A stretch of DNA of 64,000 bases, taken from NCBI RefSeq assembly GCF_001428255.1, contig NZ_LMRW01000009.1, forward strand, positions 1-64,000, read 5' to 3'. The stretch comes from Agromyces sp. Soil535 (GTDB lineage Bacteria > Actinomycetota > Actinomycetes > Actinomycetales > Microbacteriaceae). Made by a program: the position numbers and the translations under genes. Under the pieces are notes generated by a model. That model was not told the origin of the DNA. It saw only the letters and a program-made list of their open reading frames with translations, and did not search any database. Shown piece by piece: positions 39,529 to 47,722 of the stretch (position 1 is its first letter; each line of letters starts with the position of its first letter).

Positions 39529-41466
39529 TCAGCCCACCTCCGGGAGGGTGACCGAGACACGTGCGCCGTCGTCCCACACGACGAGCGCGGTCGGGGCGTC
39601 GTCGGGAACGGCCACGGTGGGAGCCGATCCGAGGGCGACGCCCGCGAGTCCGATGGCGGCGATGCGCCAACGTGCATCACCTGGGAGGGGTGCGGTGAGC
39701 CACGGCGTCCCCGTGCGCGGCCCGAGGAAGGTCGCGTCGGCGTCGAGCTGCACGCCCGACGCCGTGAACCCCGCAAGCGAGCGGATGCCGGAGGTGAGGC
39801 GTCCGCCGGTCGCGAAGGCGGTTCCCGTGGTGGCATCCGCCTGCACGTCGTGCCCCGACACCGGCCACCCGCTGACGCGGAGCTCGTCGCCGTCGATCTC
39901 CTGCCCGTCGTCGCGTGCGACGCTCACGAACCGCACCTCCCACGCGCCGCGCACGAGCGACGCCGTCGTCACCCGCGGGCCGCGCCGCACGACGCCGCCG
40001 GGCCACGGCGTGCCGTGGTCGGGATGCTCGGGTCGATCGCTCACCCAGTGCGCGATCGCGGTGGAGACGGCCCAGCCCGCGGTGGATCCGTCGTCGCACA
40101 CGAGCTCCTCGAGCGCGTCGGTCGTGAATCCCGATCGATCGCCGGCCACCCCGTCGGCGACGATCGCGACGGACTGGTCGGGACGTTCCTCGGCGGATGC
40201 CCCGACGAGCAGCGGCGCGGTCGCCGTCGAGTACCCGAACTTCGCGTAGAGGGGGGCGTCGACGCCCAGCACGCCCGCCATGGCGTGGTCCGTGCCGTGG
40301 TTCACGACGCGCACGATCCCGTCTGCCCGCGTGCCGGCGGCAAGCCAGCCCGGGGCGACCATGCCGCGCACGAAATCGCCCCGCTCGACGGGCAGCGGAA
40401 GTTCGACGGCGGTCCAGACGGGGTGCGTCGCGGGCAGCGCGATACCGAGCATCCCCTTCGCGGCCCAGTAGGGCGATCCGGGGCCCGAATACGTCTGCGC
40501 GATCGGCCGCCAGGCGCCGTGCCAGCCGAGGGAGAGGCGTCCGTCCGCGTCGGGGGCACCCCGGTCGGCGAAGTGCGAGACGATGCCGCTCGCCGCACGG
40601 CGGAGCAGTCCGGGCGCCGCCGCGGTCGATCCGGCGAGCGCTCCCGCCCAGAAGGGGGCGGCTGCCGCGAAGCGGTAGGTCAGGCTGCGGCCCTGGATCA
40701 ATGGCCCGCCATCGGCCCCCACGAGGGCGATCGCGTCGACGAGGAATTCGTCGAGCGCGTCGCGATACCTCGGCAGCCGTTCGCGGAACGGATCGTCGGC
40801 CTCGAGCATCGTCTCCCAGAGCACGGGGTAGAGGTGCAGGGCCCAGCCCGTGTAGTGGTCGAACGAGCGAGCCGCGCCATCGGCGATCCAGCCGCCCTGG
40901 CGGAAGAACGTGTCCGCGAGCGCGAGGTCCTCCTCGATGTCGCTCCGCGAATGGGGTGCGCCGACGCTCGCGAGGAACTGTTCGACGACGATGCGGAACC
41001 AGACCCAGTTGATCGGCGGGTAGGTGCCGCCGATCACGGTGGAGAGGTAGTCGACGACTTGATCCTGCACGCGCGTCGGCAGGTTCGCCCAGAGCACGTC
41101 GCGCGTGAGGTGCAGTCCGATGGCGAGCGCCGCGGCCTCGACCTTCGCCTGGTCGACCTCGTCGGGGCGGAGCCAGCGCTCGGGCGATGCGGGATCGGTG
41201 CCCGCATCGATGCCTTCGGCGTACCAGGCGGCGAGGGCGCCGGTCGAGTCGTGCGACCCGGCGATGCGGAAGGCGGCGAGCATGAACGTGCGCGCGAAGC
41301 CCTCGAGCGCGTCGACGTCGGCGCCGTACCCGCCGGGTTCGCCGGGAAAGGCGAGGAGCGCATGGCGCGGCGACGCCACCCGGCGGCCGGCGTCGAGCAT
41401 GCGGTCGGCGAGCGCCAGCCAGTCGCATCGTTCCCAGCCGGTGATGGGCGAGATCGAGTCGGTCAC
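39529..41466 (-). CDS. DUF2264 family protein
   Basis: A 645-residue protein of the DUF2264 family (PF10022), which includes large cytoplasmic proteins with an alpha/alpha-barrel-like N-terminal half. Visible segments are the N-terminal EGFARTFMLAAFRIAG, PPINWVWFRIVVEQFLASVG, DHYTGWALHLYPVLWE, GRSLTYRFAAAAPFWAGAL and SPYWAAKGMLGIALP. The C-terminal 250 residues form a beta-rich domain. DUF2264 genes frequently occur in loci degrading acidic polysaccharides, but a reaction has not been assigned to this protein from the sequence. No signal peptide is present, so it acts in the cytoplasm. The start GTG at 41466 overlaps the stop of the preceding dehydrogenase gene (GTGA). Confidence 0.85.
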   Translation of the reverse strand: MTDSISPITGWERCDWLALADRMLDAGRRVASPRHALLAFPGEPGGYGADVDALEGFARTFMLAAFRIAGSHDSTGALAAWYAEGIDAGTDPASPERWLRPDEVDQAKVEAAALAIGLHLTRDVLWANLPTRVQDQVVDYLSTVIGGTYPPINWVWFRIVVEQFLASVGAPHSRSDIEEDLALADTFFRQGGWIADGAARSFDHYTGWALHLYPVLWETMLEADDPFRERLPRYRDALDEFLVDAIALVGADGGPLIQGRSLTYRFAAAAPFWAGALAGSTAAAPGLLRRAASGIVSHFADRGAPDADGRLSLGWHGAWRPIAQTYSGPGSPYWAAKGMLGIALPATHPVWTAVELPLPVERGDFVRGMVAPGWLAAGTRADGIVRVVNHGTDHAMAGVLGVDAPLYAKFGYSTATAPLLVGASAEERPDQSVAIVADGVAGDRSGFTTDALEELVCDDGSTAGWAVSTAIAHWVSDRPEHPDHGTPWPGGVVRRGPRVTTASLVRGAWEVRFVSVARDDGQEIDGDELRVSGWPVSGHDVQADATTGTAFATGGRLTSGIRSLAGFTASGVQLDADATFLGPRTGTPWLTAPLPGDARWRIAAIGLAGVALGSAPTVAVPDDAPTALVVWDDGARVSVTLPEVG

Positions 41467-42485
41467 GCGCTCACCCCCAGGTCGGCGAGGACCACCTCGG
41501 ATTCGAGCGGGAGGTCGAGCGTCCAGCGGGCGAGTTCGTCGAGGGCGGCATCCGACATCCGTCGGGTCTCGCTGCCGAGGGAGCCGGCGATGTGGGGAGT
41601 GATCGACACGTTCGGCAGCCGGTACAGGGGCGAGTCCACCGGCAGGGGTTCGGGTTCGGTGACGTCGAGCACCGCGTCCAGTCGCCCGCTCACGCACTCG
41701 GCGATGAGCGCATCGGTGTCGATCAGGCTCCCGCGGGCGGTGTTCACGACGGTCGCGCCGTCGCGGAGCAGGGCGAGCTCGGCGGCGGCGATCATGTGGC
41801 GTGTCTCGGGGAGTTCAGGAGCGTGCAGGCTGAGCACGTCGACGCGGCGCAGCAGCTCGTCGAGGGCGGTCAGCGTCGCTCCGGCTGCGGCGATCGTCTC
41901 GACCTCGACGTGGGGATCGGCCACGAGGATCTGCACGCCCTCGAGCTGGCGGAGCAGCGCGACCACCCGTCGCCCGATGCGGCTGAACCCGACCACGCCG
42001 ATGGTTCGGCCGAGGTTCGAGTAGCCGTCAGTGACCAGGCGGGTGCGCCAGTCCTCCGTTCGATGCGCGAGGGGCTCGCGTGCGAGGAACTGCGCGCGCT
42101 TGTCGGCGAGCACGATCGAGGCGAACGTGAACTCGGCGACGGGGATGGCGTTCGCATCGGCGGCGCTCGTGATCGTGATGCCCCGATCCCAGAACGCGTC
42201 GGTCGTGATCGCGCGTACGGTGCCGGCGCAGTGGAACACGGCCCGGAGCGCGGGCATCCGCGCCAGGCGCTCCGCCGTGAGCCGAGGGCTGCCCCACGAG
42301 GTGACGAGCACCTCGACGCGAGCGAGCTCCTCGGAGAGCGAGGCATCGTCGAGGTCCCCGATCGGGCCCGGCGTCACGAGTTCGACGAGTGACTCCAGGC
42401 GGCCGATCCGCTCCTCGTCGAACTGCTGGGCGAATGCCTCGGGCCACATCGCGATCAGCGCGGCGGGGCGGGGCTCGCGGGTCAT
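41463..42485 (-). CDS. D-isomer-specific 2-hydroxyacid dehydrogenase
   Basis: A 340-residue NAD-dependent dehydrogenase of the 2-hydroxyacid family. The Rossmann motif is TIGVVGFSRIGRRVVALLRQ, a Gly-x-x-x-Gly variant, and the catalytic residues are Arg251 (NTARGSLID), Glu279 (DVTEPEPLP) and His298 (ITPHIAGS). It is the first gene of the leftward operon and probably reduces or oxidises an alpha-keto or hydroxy acid derived from a sugar acid; this step fits processing of unsaturated uronates, but the substrate is not shown. It overlaps the DUF2264 gene by 4 bp. Confidence 0.92.
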   Translation of the reverse strand: MTREPRPAALIAMWPEAFAQQFDEERIGRLESLVELVTPGPIGDLDDASLSEELARVEVLVTSWGSPRLTAERLARMPALRAVFHCAGTVRAITTDAFWDRGITITSAADANAIPVAEFTFASIVLADKRAQFLAREPLAHRTEDWRTRLVTDGYSNLGRTIGVVGFSRIGRRVVALLRQLEGVQILVADPHVEVETIAAAGATLTALDELLRRVDVLSLHAPELPETRHMIAAAELALLRDGATVVNTARGSLIDTDALIAECVSGRLDAVLDVTEPEPLPVDSPLYRLPNVSITPHIAGSLGSETRRMSDAALDELARWTLDLPLESEVVLADLGVSA

Positions 42486-42551
42486 GGTGCTCCTCGTTGA
42501 GTTCCGACCTCGTGGGTTGCGGCCGGGCTGAGTGATAGTGAATACTCCATC

Positions 42552-42597
42552 TCGATCTCAGTCAAAGCGATCGAACAGATTCGAACATGGTCGATCG
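42552..42597. promoter_or_regulatory. 10-bp-phased TCGA repeats in the divergent sugar-locus promoter
   Basis: In the 133-base gap between the divergent operons, TCGAACA occurs at 42571 and 42581 and TCGATCG at 42591, exactly 10 bp apart, with a further TCGATCT at 42552. Direct repeats in helical phase are typical of DeoR-type binding sites, so these are good candidates for the DeoR/LacI chimeric regulator encoded in the rightward operon. Confidence 0.6.
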
Positions 42598-42618
42598 CAA
42601 ACGCTCAAGGAGCTGCCA

Positions 42619-44517
42619 GTGCACACCGATCGAGCCTTCCTCATGCCGCGAGGCGCGCTCGTGGAGGCATGGGCCCGAGCCGAGTGGCATCCGCAGTCGC
42701 TCCTGCTCGACGACACCGAGGCCATCGATCCGGATGCCACGGCGGTCGCGCGCTTCGTCGCCACCGCCGACCGTGCGCTCGGCACGCCGTGGCCCGACGT
42801 GCGCCTCAGCGACTACGCCCGATACCCGCGGGACGGCGATCGCTCCGCCTACGAGTCCGCGACGTTCGCCCGCATGGATCGGGTCGCGACGGCGGTCGTC
42901 GCCGCCGTCGCGACCGGGCGCGTCGAGTTCCTCGACGAGGCCGCCGACGGCCTGTACGCCATCTGCGAGCAGTCCACCTGGTGCTGGCCGGCGCACGACG
43001 ACGTGTTCGCACGCAGCGGCGAGGTCGTGGCCGACCGCTCGCGCCCCTACGTCGACCTCGGTGCCGGCGAGATGGCCGCGCTGCTCGCCTGGGCGCGCTT
43101 CGCCCTCGGAGCTGCGCTCGACGCCCGGTTCCCCGGGCTCACGCGCCGCATGGGCGCAGAGGTCGACGAGCGCATCCTCGCGCCCTTCCTCGAGCGACGG
43201 GACTGGCACTGGCTCGGCCTGCACGGGCGAATCCACAACTGGAACCCGTGGATCCACGGGAACGTGATCGTCGCGGCTGCGGCGTTCGCGGATCCCGGCA
43301 TCACGCGCGTGATCGTCGACCTCGCGGTCGAGGGCATCGATCGCTACCTCGCCGCCCTCCCGGCCGACGGCGCGATCGACGAGGGCTTCGGCTACTGGTG
43401 GAACGGTGCCGCGCGGGCGCTGGATGCCCTCGAGGTGCTCGACCGCGCGGCCGGCGGCACGCTCGACGTCGGCGCGGTCACCGGACTCGACGAACTGCTG
43501 CGATTCCCGCTGCGCTCGCAGCTTGGCCTCGGATGGGTGCTCGGATTCGCCGACGCGGAGCCTCGTGCGTCCAACGACCACCCCTGGCGCATCCCGCACC
43601 ACTGGGGCCGGCGCCTCGGCCTCGACGACGTCGTCGCACACGCGAGCGGCTTCGAGCGCGGAGCTCCTGACGGGGTCGCGCCGAACGTCGGACTCGGCCG
43701 GATCCTCAGTGCACTGGCCGACCGCGACTGGGCGCGGGCATCCGCGGGTGCGCCGGCGCTGCCGGCATCCGTCGTGTTCCCTTCGTTGCGCCTCGCCCTC
43801 GCCCGCCAGCGCAGCGGATCGCCGGAGGGTCTCGCGATCTCCCTGAAGGGCGGACACAACGACGAGAACCACAACCACAACGACCTCGGAAGTGTCACCG
43901 TCACCCTCGACGGCATCCCCGCGGTGATCGACATCGGGCGTCCGACCTATGACGCGCGCACCTTCGGCCCCGACCGCTACACGCTCTGGACGATGCGAAG
44001 CGACTGGCATTCCGTGCCCGAACCGCGCGGCGCACTCCAGCAGGCGGGAGCCCGATGGCGAACCGGCGAGCTCCGCGGCGAAGACGACGGGTCCGGCATC
44101 GCCGAGTGGGCCCTCGACCTCGGCGATGCGTGGGGGCTGGAAGCCGATGGCGGCGAACGGTGGATCAGGCGGATCCGGCTCGACCGCGAGGCATCCGCCG
44201 CGGAGGTGCACGACGAGTGGTCGCTCGCCGAGCATCCCGACACGCGCACGACGTGGATCGCCTGGGCCGACGTGGAGGAGGCCGGCCCGACCACGCTCCG
44301 AATCCGCCGACCGGTCGCGGGATCGCGCGATGTGCTCGTCGACCATGACGCCGCAACCGTCGCGATCGAGGTGCGCGAGATCGACGACCCGGTGATCGCG
44401 CATTCGTGGGGCGAGCGCCTCACGCGCGTGCGGCTCTCGCCGCCACCGGGCGCGAGTTCGATGACGGTGCGATTCCGCGCCGATGATGGCGACGACGTCG
44501 GGGGGACGCACGCGTGA
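42619..44517 (+). CDS. Heparinase II/III-like polysaccharide lyase, cytoplasmic
   Basis: A 632-residue protein resembling heparinase II/III-type lyases (PF07940-like), which cleave uronic-acid-containing chains by beta-elimination. The N-terminal half is an alpha/alpha toroid (ESATFARMDRVATAVVAAVATG, HGRIHNWNPWIHGNVIVAAAAF, DEGFGYWWNGAARALDALEVL), and the C-terminal half a beta-sandwich with GGHNDENHNHNDLGS (His413 and following), whose histidines are the catalytic or metal region of the family. There is no signal peptide, so it would act on imported oligosaccharides. The GTG at 42619 follows AAGGAGCTGCC. It overlaps the regulator gene by 4 bp. Confidence 0.87.
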   Translation: MHTDRAFLMPRGALVEAWARAEWHPQSLLLDDTEAIDPDATAVARFVATADRALGTPWPDVRLSDYARYPRDGDRSAYESATFARMDRVATAVVAAVATGRVEFLDEAADGLYAICEQSTWCWPAHDDVFARSGEVVADRSRPYVDLGAGEMAALLAWARFALGAALDARFPGLTRRMGAEVDERILAPFLERRDWHWLGLHGRIHNWNPWIHGNVIVAAAAFADPGITRVIVDLAVEGIDRYLAALPADGAIDEGFGYWWNGAARALDALEVLDRAAGGTLDVGAVTGLDELLRFPLRSQLGLGWVLGFADAEPRASNDHPWRIPHHWGRRLGLDDVVAHASGFERGAPDGVAPNVGLGRILSALADRDWARASAGAPALPASVVFPSLRLALARQRSGSPEGLAISLKGGHNDENHNHNDLGSVTVTLDGIPAVIDIGRPTYDARTFGPDRYTLWTMRSDWHSVPEPRGALQQAGARWRTGELRGEDDGSGIAEWALDLGDAWGLEADGGERWIRRIRLDREASAAEVHDEWSLAEHPDTRTTWIAWADVEEAGPTTLRIRRPVAGSRDVLVDHDAATVAIEVREIDDPVIAHSWGERLTRVRLSPPPGASSMTVRFRADDGDDVGGTHA

Positions 44518-45614
44518 ACGAATCGAATCCGCCGCTCTTCGCCATCGCCCGACGCGAGCGGATCCTCGACGAGTTGCGGCTGCGCGGCTCGGTGACCGTC
44601 AGGCAGCTCGCCGAGGAGCTCGGCGTCACCGACATCACCGTCCGCCGCGACATCGCCGCGCTCGCCGACCGCGGGCTGGTGACGCGGGTGCACGGTGGAG
44701 CCACGCTGCGCAGCGCCCTCGATCGCACGGTCGCGCGCGGGACCGACGGCAGCCACTCCCGGTACCGCATCGGCATGGTCGTGCCCTCGCTCAGCTACTA
44801 CTGGCCGCAGATCGTCACCGGAGCGCGCGCCGCCGCGACCGCCGCGCAGTCGCAACTCGTGCTGCGGGGCGCGTCATACGACCCGGCCGACCAGCGACGG
44901 CAGATCTCCGCGCTCGTCGAATCGGGTTCGGTGCACGGGCTGGTCGTCGGGCCCGAGACCGCAGGCCGGGACGGCGCAGCCATCCTGAGCTGGCTCGAGG
45001 AGCTGGCGATGCCCGTGGTGCTCGTCGAACGTCGCGCGCCCAGCGCGCTGGCACTGCGCCGACTCGAATGGGTGACCACCGACCACGAGTTCGGCGCGAT
45101 CCTCGCCGTGCACCACCTCTACCAGGCTGGGCACCGCCGTATCGGCCTCGCGCTGCCTCCCAATTCGCCCACCTCGGAGCACCTGCGACGAGGCTGGTCA
45201 CGGGGGCTGTCCGAGCTCGGTCTCGACCCGTCGTCCACGTTCGAATATGCGCTCGAAGACCTCGACAGCGAGCACCGCGAGCGCAACCTGGCCGAGCTCG
45301 TGGATCGATGCGTCGCGACGGGCACGACCGCGCTCTTCGTGCACTCGGATCCCCAGGCGATCCACCTCGAGCACCACTGCCTGGACCGTGGCCTCCGGAT
45401 CCCCGAGGACCTCGCGATCGTCGCCTACGACGACGAGATCGCCGAGAACGGCGAGCCGCCCATCACGGCGCTCCGCCCGCCGAAGGCGCACATCGGCCGG
45501 CTCGCGGTCGAGACGCTCGTGAGCCGCCTCGACGAGGGCCCGCGGCGGCCGGTCCAGCGCATACAGGCCCTGCCCGAGCTGATCGTGCGCGAATCCTCCA
45601 GGCTGCACGACTGA
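44514..45614 (+). CDS. Chimeric regulator: DeoR-type HTH fused to LacI/GalR ligand domain
   Basis: A 366-residue regulator with an unusual domain order. Residues 10-65 form a DeoR-type winged helix: RRERILDELRLRGSVTVRQLAEELG, TDITVRRDIAALADRGLVTRVHGGAT. From about residue 83 a LacI/GalR-type sugar-binding domain follows: YRIGMVVPSLSYYWPQIVTGA, GLVVGPE, VVLVERRAPSALAL, VTTDHEFGAILAVHHLYQAGHRRIGLA, and FVHSDPQAIHLEH. The protein probably senses an oligosaccharide directly instead of the phosphosugar usual for DeoR. It starts with GTG inside the end of the lyase gene and likely controls both divergent operons. Confidence 0.92.
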   Translation: MNESNPPLFAIARRERILDELRLRGSVTVRQLAEELGVTDITVRRDIAALADRGLVTRVHGGATLRSALDRTVARGTDGSHSRYRIGMVVPSLSYYWPQIVTGARAAATAAQSQLVLRGASYDPADQRRQISALVESGSVHGLVVGPETAGRDGAAILSWLEELAMPVVLVERRAPSALALRRLEWVTTDHEFGAILAVHHLYQAGHRRIGLALPPNSPTSEHLRRGWSRGLSELGLDPSSTFEYALEDLDSEHRERNLAELVDRCVATGTTALFVHSDPQAIHLEHHCLDRGLRIPEDLAIVAYDDEIAENGEPPITALRPPKAHIGRLAVETLVSRLDEGPRRPVQRIQALPELIVRESSRLHD

Positions 45615-45696
45615 AGGCCCTTTCGCTGCGTGCATCGGCGTGCTGGACATGGAAAGCGGGAGATGATGGCTCGATGATCAACGGAGCAGCCTGCTG

Positions 45697-46605
45697 ATGC
45701 ACGCCATCGCGATCGTGGGCGGAGGCAACATGGGCCGCACCCACGCCGGAGCCTGGTCGGAACTCGGCCTCGGCGACCGGATCCGACTCATCTGCACGCC
45801 GAGGCCCGGGAGCACCTTTCCGCATGCGCCTTCGGCCAGGTTCGTGACCGACCTCGACGATGTGCTGTCCGACCCCGCAGTGGACATCATCTCGGTGTGC
45901 ACGCCGACGCCCTCCCATTCCGACCTCGCCATCCGTGCCCTCGACGCCGGAAAGCACGTCCTCCTCGAGAAGCCCATCGCCCTCACCACCGATGAGGCCG
46001 AGGAGATCGCCGCAGCGGCGGCCGAGAGCAGCGGCATCCTGATGGTGGCGCACGTCGTGCGGTTCTTCGAGGGCTACCAGCGAGTGCGGACCGAGGCGGA
46101 GTCGGGACGTCTGGGGGTCCTTCGGACCGCGCGGGCGAGCCGGTTGTCGGCGGCGGCGGCGTGGGCGTCGTGGCTCGCCGACGAGTCGCGATCCGGCGGC
46201 ACGCTCGTCGACTTCGCGATCCACGACTTCGACCAGCTGAACCTCTTCCTGGGGCGCCCCGTGGCGGTCACCACCGTGGAGACCGGATCGCCGGGCCGAC
46301 TGGAGACGACCGTCGAGTACCAGGGGGGTGGCCTCGGCCAGGTGGTGACCTGCGCCGACATGCTGGCCGGCTCGGCCTTCTCGAGCTCCCTCGAGGTGAC
46401 GGGTGACGCGGGCACCTCGTCCTCCCGGTATCCGGATGCCCCGCAGCAGAACCCCTACGCCCGACAGGCCGCGTACTTCCTCCGCTGCGTCGATGCCGGA
46501 GTCCAGCCCGACTACTGCCGGACCGAGTCCGCGATCCTCGCCCTCCGGGTCTCGGTCGCGGCGCGCGAATCCCTCCACTCGGGCCGCACCGTCGACGTCG
46601 GCTGA
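45697..46605 (+). CDS. Gfo/Idh/MocA family oxidoreductase
   Basis: A 302-residue NAD(P)-dependent sugar or inositol dehydrogenase-like protein. The Rossmann motif is AIAIVGGGNMGRTHAGAW, followed by VDIISVCTPTPSHSDLAIRAL and the conserved HVLLEKPIALTTDEAEEI (EKP). The C-terminal domain has GGTLVDFAIHDFDQLNLFLG with the catalytic-region His. It is somewhat short for the family (usually 330-390 residues). It follows the regulator gene after 82 bases and probably belongs to the sugar locus, acting on a monosaccharide product. Confidence 0.91.
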   Translation: MHAIAIVGGGNMGRTHAGAWSELGLGDRIRLICTPRPGSTFPHAPSARFVTDLDDVLSDPAVDIISVCTPTPSHSDLAIRALDAGKHVLLEKPIALTTDEAEEIAAAAAESSGILMVAHVVRFFEGYQRVRTEAESGRLGVLRTARASRLSAAAAWASWLADESRSGGTLVDFAIHDFDQLNLFLGRPVAVTTVETGSPGRLETTVEYQGGGLGQVVTCADMLAGSAFSSSLEVTGDAGTSSSRYPDAPQQNPYARQAAYFLRCVDAGVQPDYCRTESAILALRVSVAARESLHSGRTVDVG

Positions 46606-46658
46606 CTCCCCGACACCGCCGCCCACCACGCCGTGACCGCCCATGCGAGAGTGGGGCC

Positions 46659-47603
46659 ATGGACCACACCGAATGGGACGTCGTCATCGTCGGCGGCGGC
46701 AGCGCGGGGCTGAGCGCCGCGCTGATGCTCGGCCGTTCGCGCCGTCGCGTGCTCGTCGTCGACGGCGGAGAACCGCGCAACCGCTTCGCGTCGCACATGC
46801 ACGGCGTGCTGAGCCGCGACCACTCCTCCCCGCTCGAGCTGCTCGCTGCCGGACGCGCCGAGCTGACGAGGTACGCCGACGTCGCCGTCGAGTCCGCGAC
46901 GGTCACCTCGGCCGCCTCGGTCGAGGGGCGCAGCAGCTTCGAGGTCGAGCTCGACTCCGGCGAACGGCACCTCGCCCGGCGGATGCTGGTGGCCACGGGC
47001 CTGCGCGACGAGCTCCCCGACATTCCCGGCCTCGCCGAGCAATGGGGTCGCAACGCCGCGCTCTGCCCTTACTGCGACGGCTGGGAGGTGCGCGACCGCC
47101 GCATCGCCGTGATCGCCACGGAGGCGGCGAACGCGCATCAGGCGCAGCTCATGCGGCAGCTCTCGCCGCAGGTCACCTTCTACACGCAGGGGGTGCGCCT
47201 GCCGGATCCGGCACGCACGGGACTCGAGGCCCGCGGCATCGCGATCGAGTCGCGCACGGTCGTCGAGGTGGTCGGAGACGCGGAGGGCGGCCTGCGGGGC
47301 GTCCGCCTCGACGACGACACCGAGCACCCGGCGGACTCGATCTTCGTCGCCCCGCGCCCGGTGCCGAACGACGGGCTGCTGCTCGAGCTCGGCGCACGCA
47401 CGATGCGTCAGAACGGCGTCGACTGGGTGCTCGTCGATCCATCCGGTCGCACGAACGTTCCGGGGGTCTGGGCGGCGGGCAACATCACGACCGCCCAATC
47501 GTCGGTGCCCGTCGCGATGGCGGCCGGAAGCCTCGCGGGGGCCGCGATCAACGCCGACCTCGTCGAAGAGGACATCCGCAGGGCGGTGGCCGCGACGGGC
47601 TGA
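46659..47603 (+). CDS. Thioredoxin reductase-like flavoprotein
   Basis: A 314-residue pyridine nucleotide-disulfide oxidoreductase resembling thioredoxin reductase. The FAD motif is DVVIVGGGSAGLSAALMLG, followed by VLVVDGGEPRN; the disulfide is CPYC (Cys136-Cys139) in NAALCPYCDGWEV, instead of CATC of classical TrxB; the final FAD motif is GVWAAGNITTAQSSVPVAMAAGS. The NADPH domain motif is weak (AVIATEAANAHQA instead of GxGxxA), so NADPH use is uncertain. This CPYCDGWE type occurs widely in actinobacteria. No thioredoxin gene is nearby. It ends at a strong hairpin terminator. Confidence 0.9.
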   Translation: MDHTEWDVVIVGGGSAGLSAALMLGRSRRRVLVVDGGEPRNRFASHMHGVLSRDHSSPLELLAAGRAELTRYADVAVESATVTSAASVEGRSSFEVELDSGERHLARRMLVATGLRDELPDIPGLAEQWGRNAALCPYCDGWEVRDRRIAVIATEAANAHQAQLMRQLSPQVTFYTQGVRLPDPARTGLEARGIAIESRTVVEVVGDAEGGLRGVRLDDDTEHPADSIFVAPRPVPNDGLLLELGARTMRQNGVDWVLVDPSGRTNVPGVWAAGNITTAQSSVPVAMAAGSLAGAAINADLVEEDIRRAVAATG

Positions 47604-47668
47604 GCGTCCCTCGTCGAAGAGAGCGGGGACCCCACCCGTACCCGAGCTCCTCGCCTCCGCGCTCGGAC

Positions 47669-47706
47669 GAGCGGATGCCGCGAGCCCTCGCCCGCGGCAT
47701 CCGCTC
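47669..47706. terminator. Bidirectional hairpin made of inverted GGATGCC motifs
   Basis: GAGCGGATGCCGCG (47669-47682) pairs perfectly over 14 bp with CGCGGCATCCGCTC (47693-47706), with a 10-nt loop. It lies between the convergent TrxR-like and epoxide hydrolase genes. Confidence 0.82.
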
Positions 47707-47722
47707 GATCCCGGCTTCGCGG

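Noticed and set aside
38281..42024. A 1247-codon open frame on the plus strand
   Set aside because: It is antisense to the sugar-binding, DUF2264 and dehydrogenase genes, has biased, charge-rich composition and no domain. Long antisense frames are expected at this GC content.
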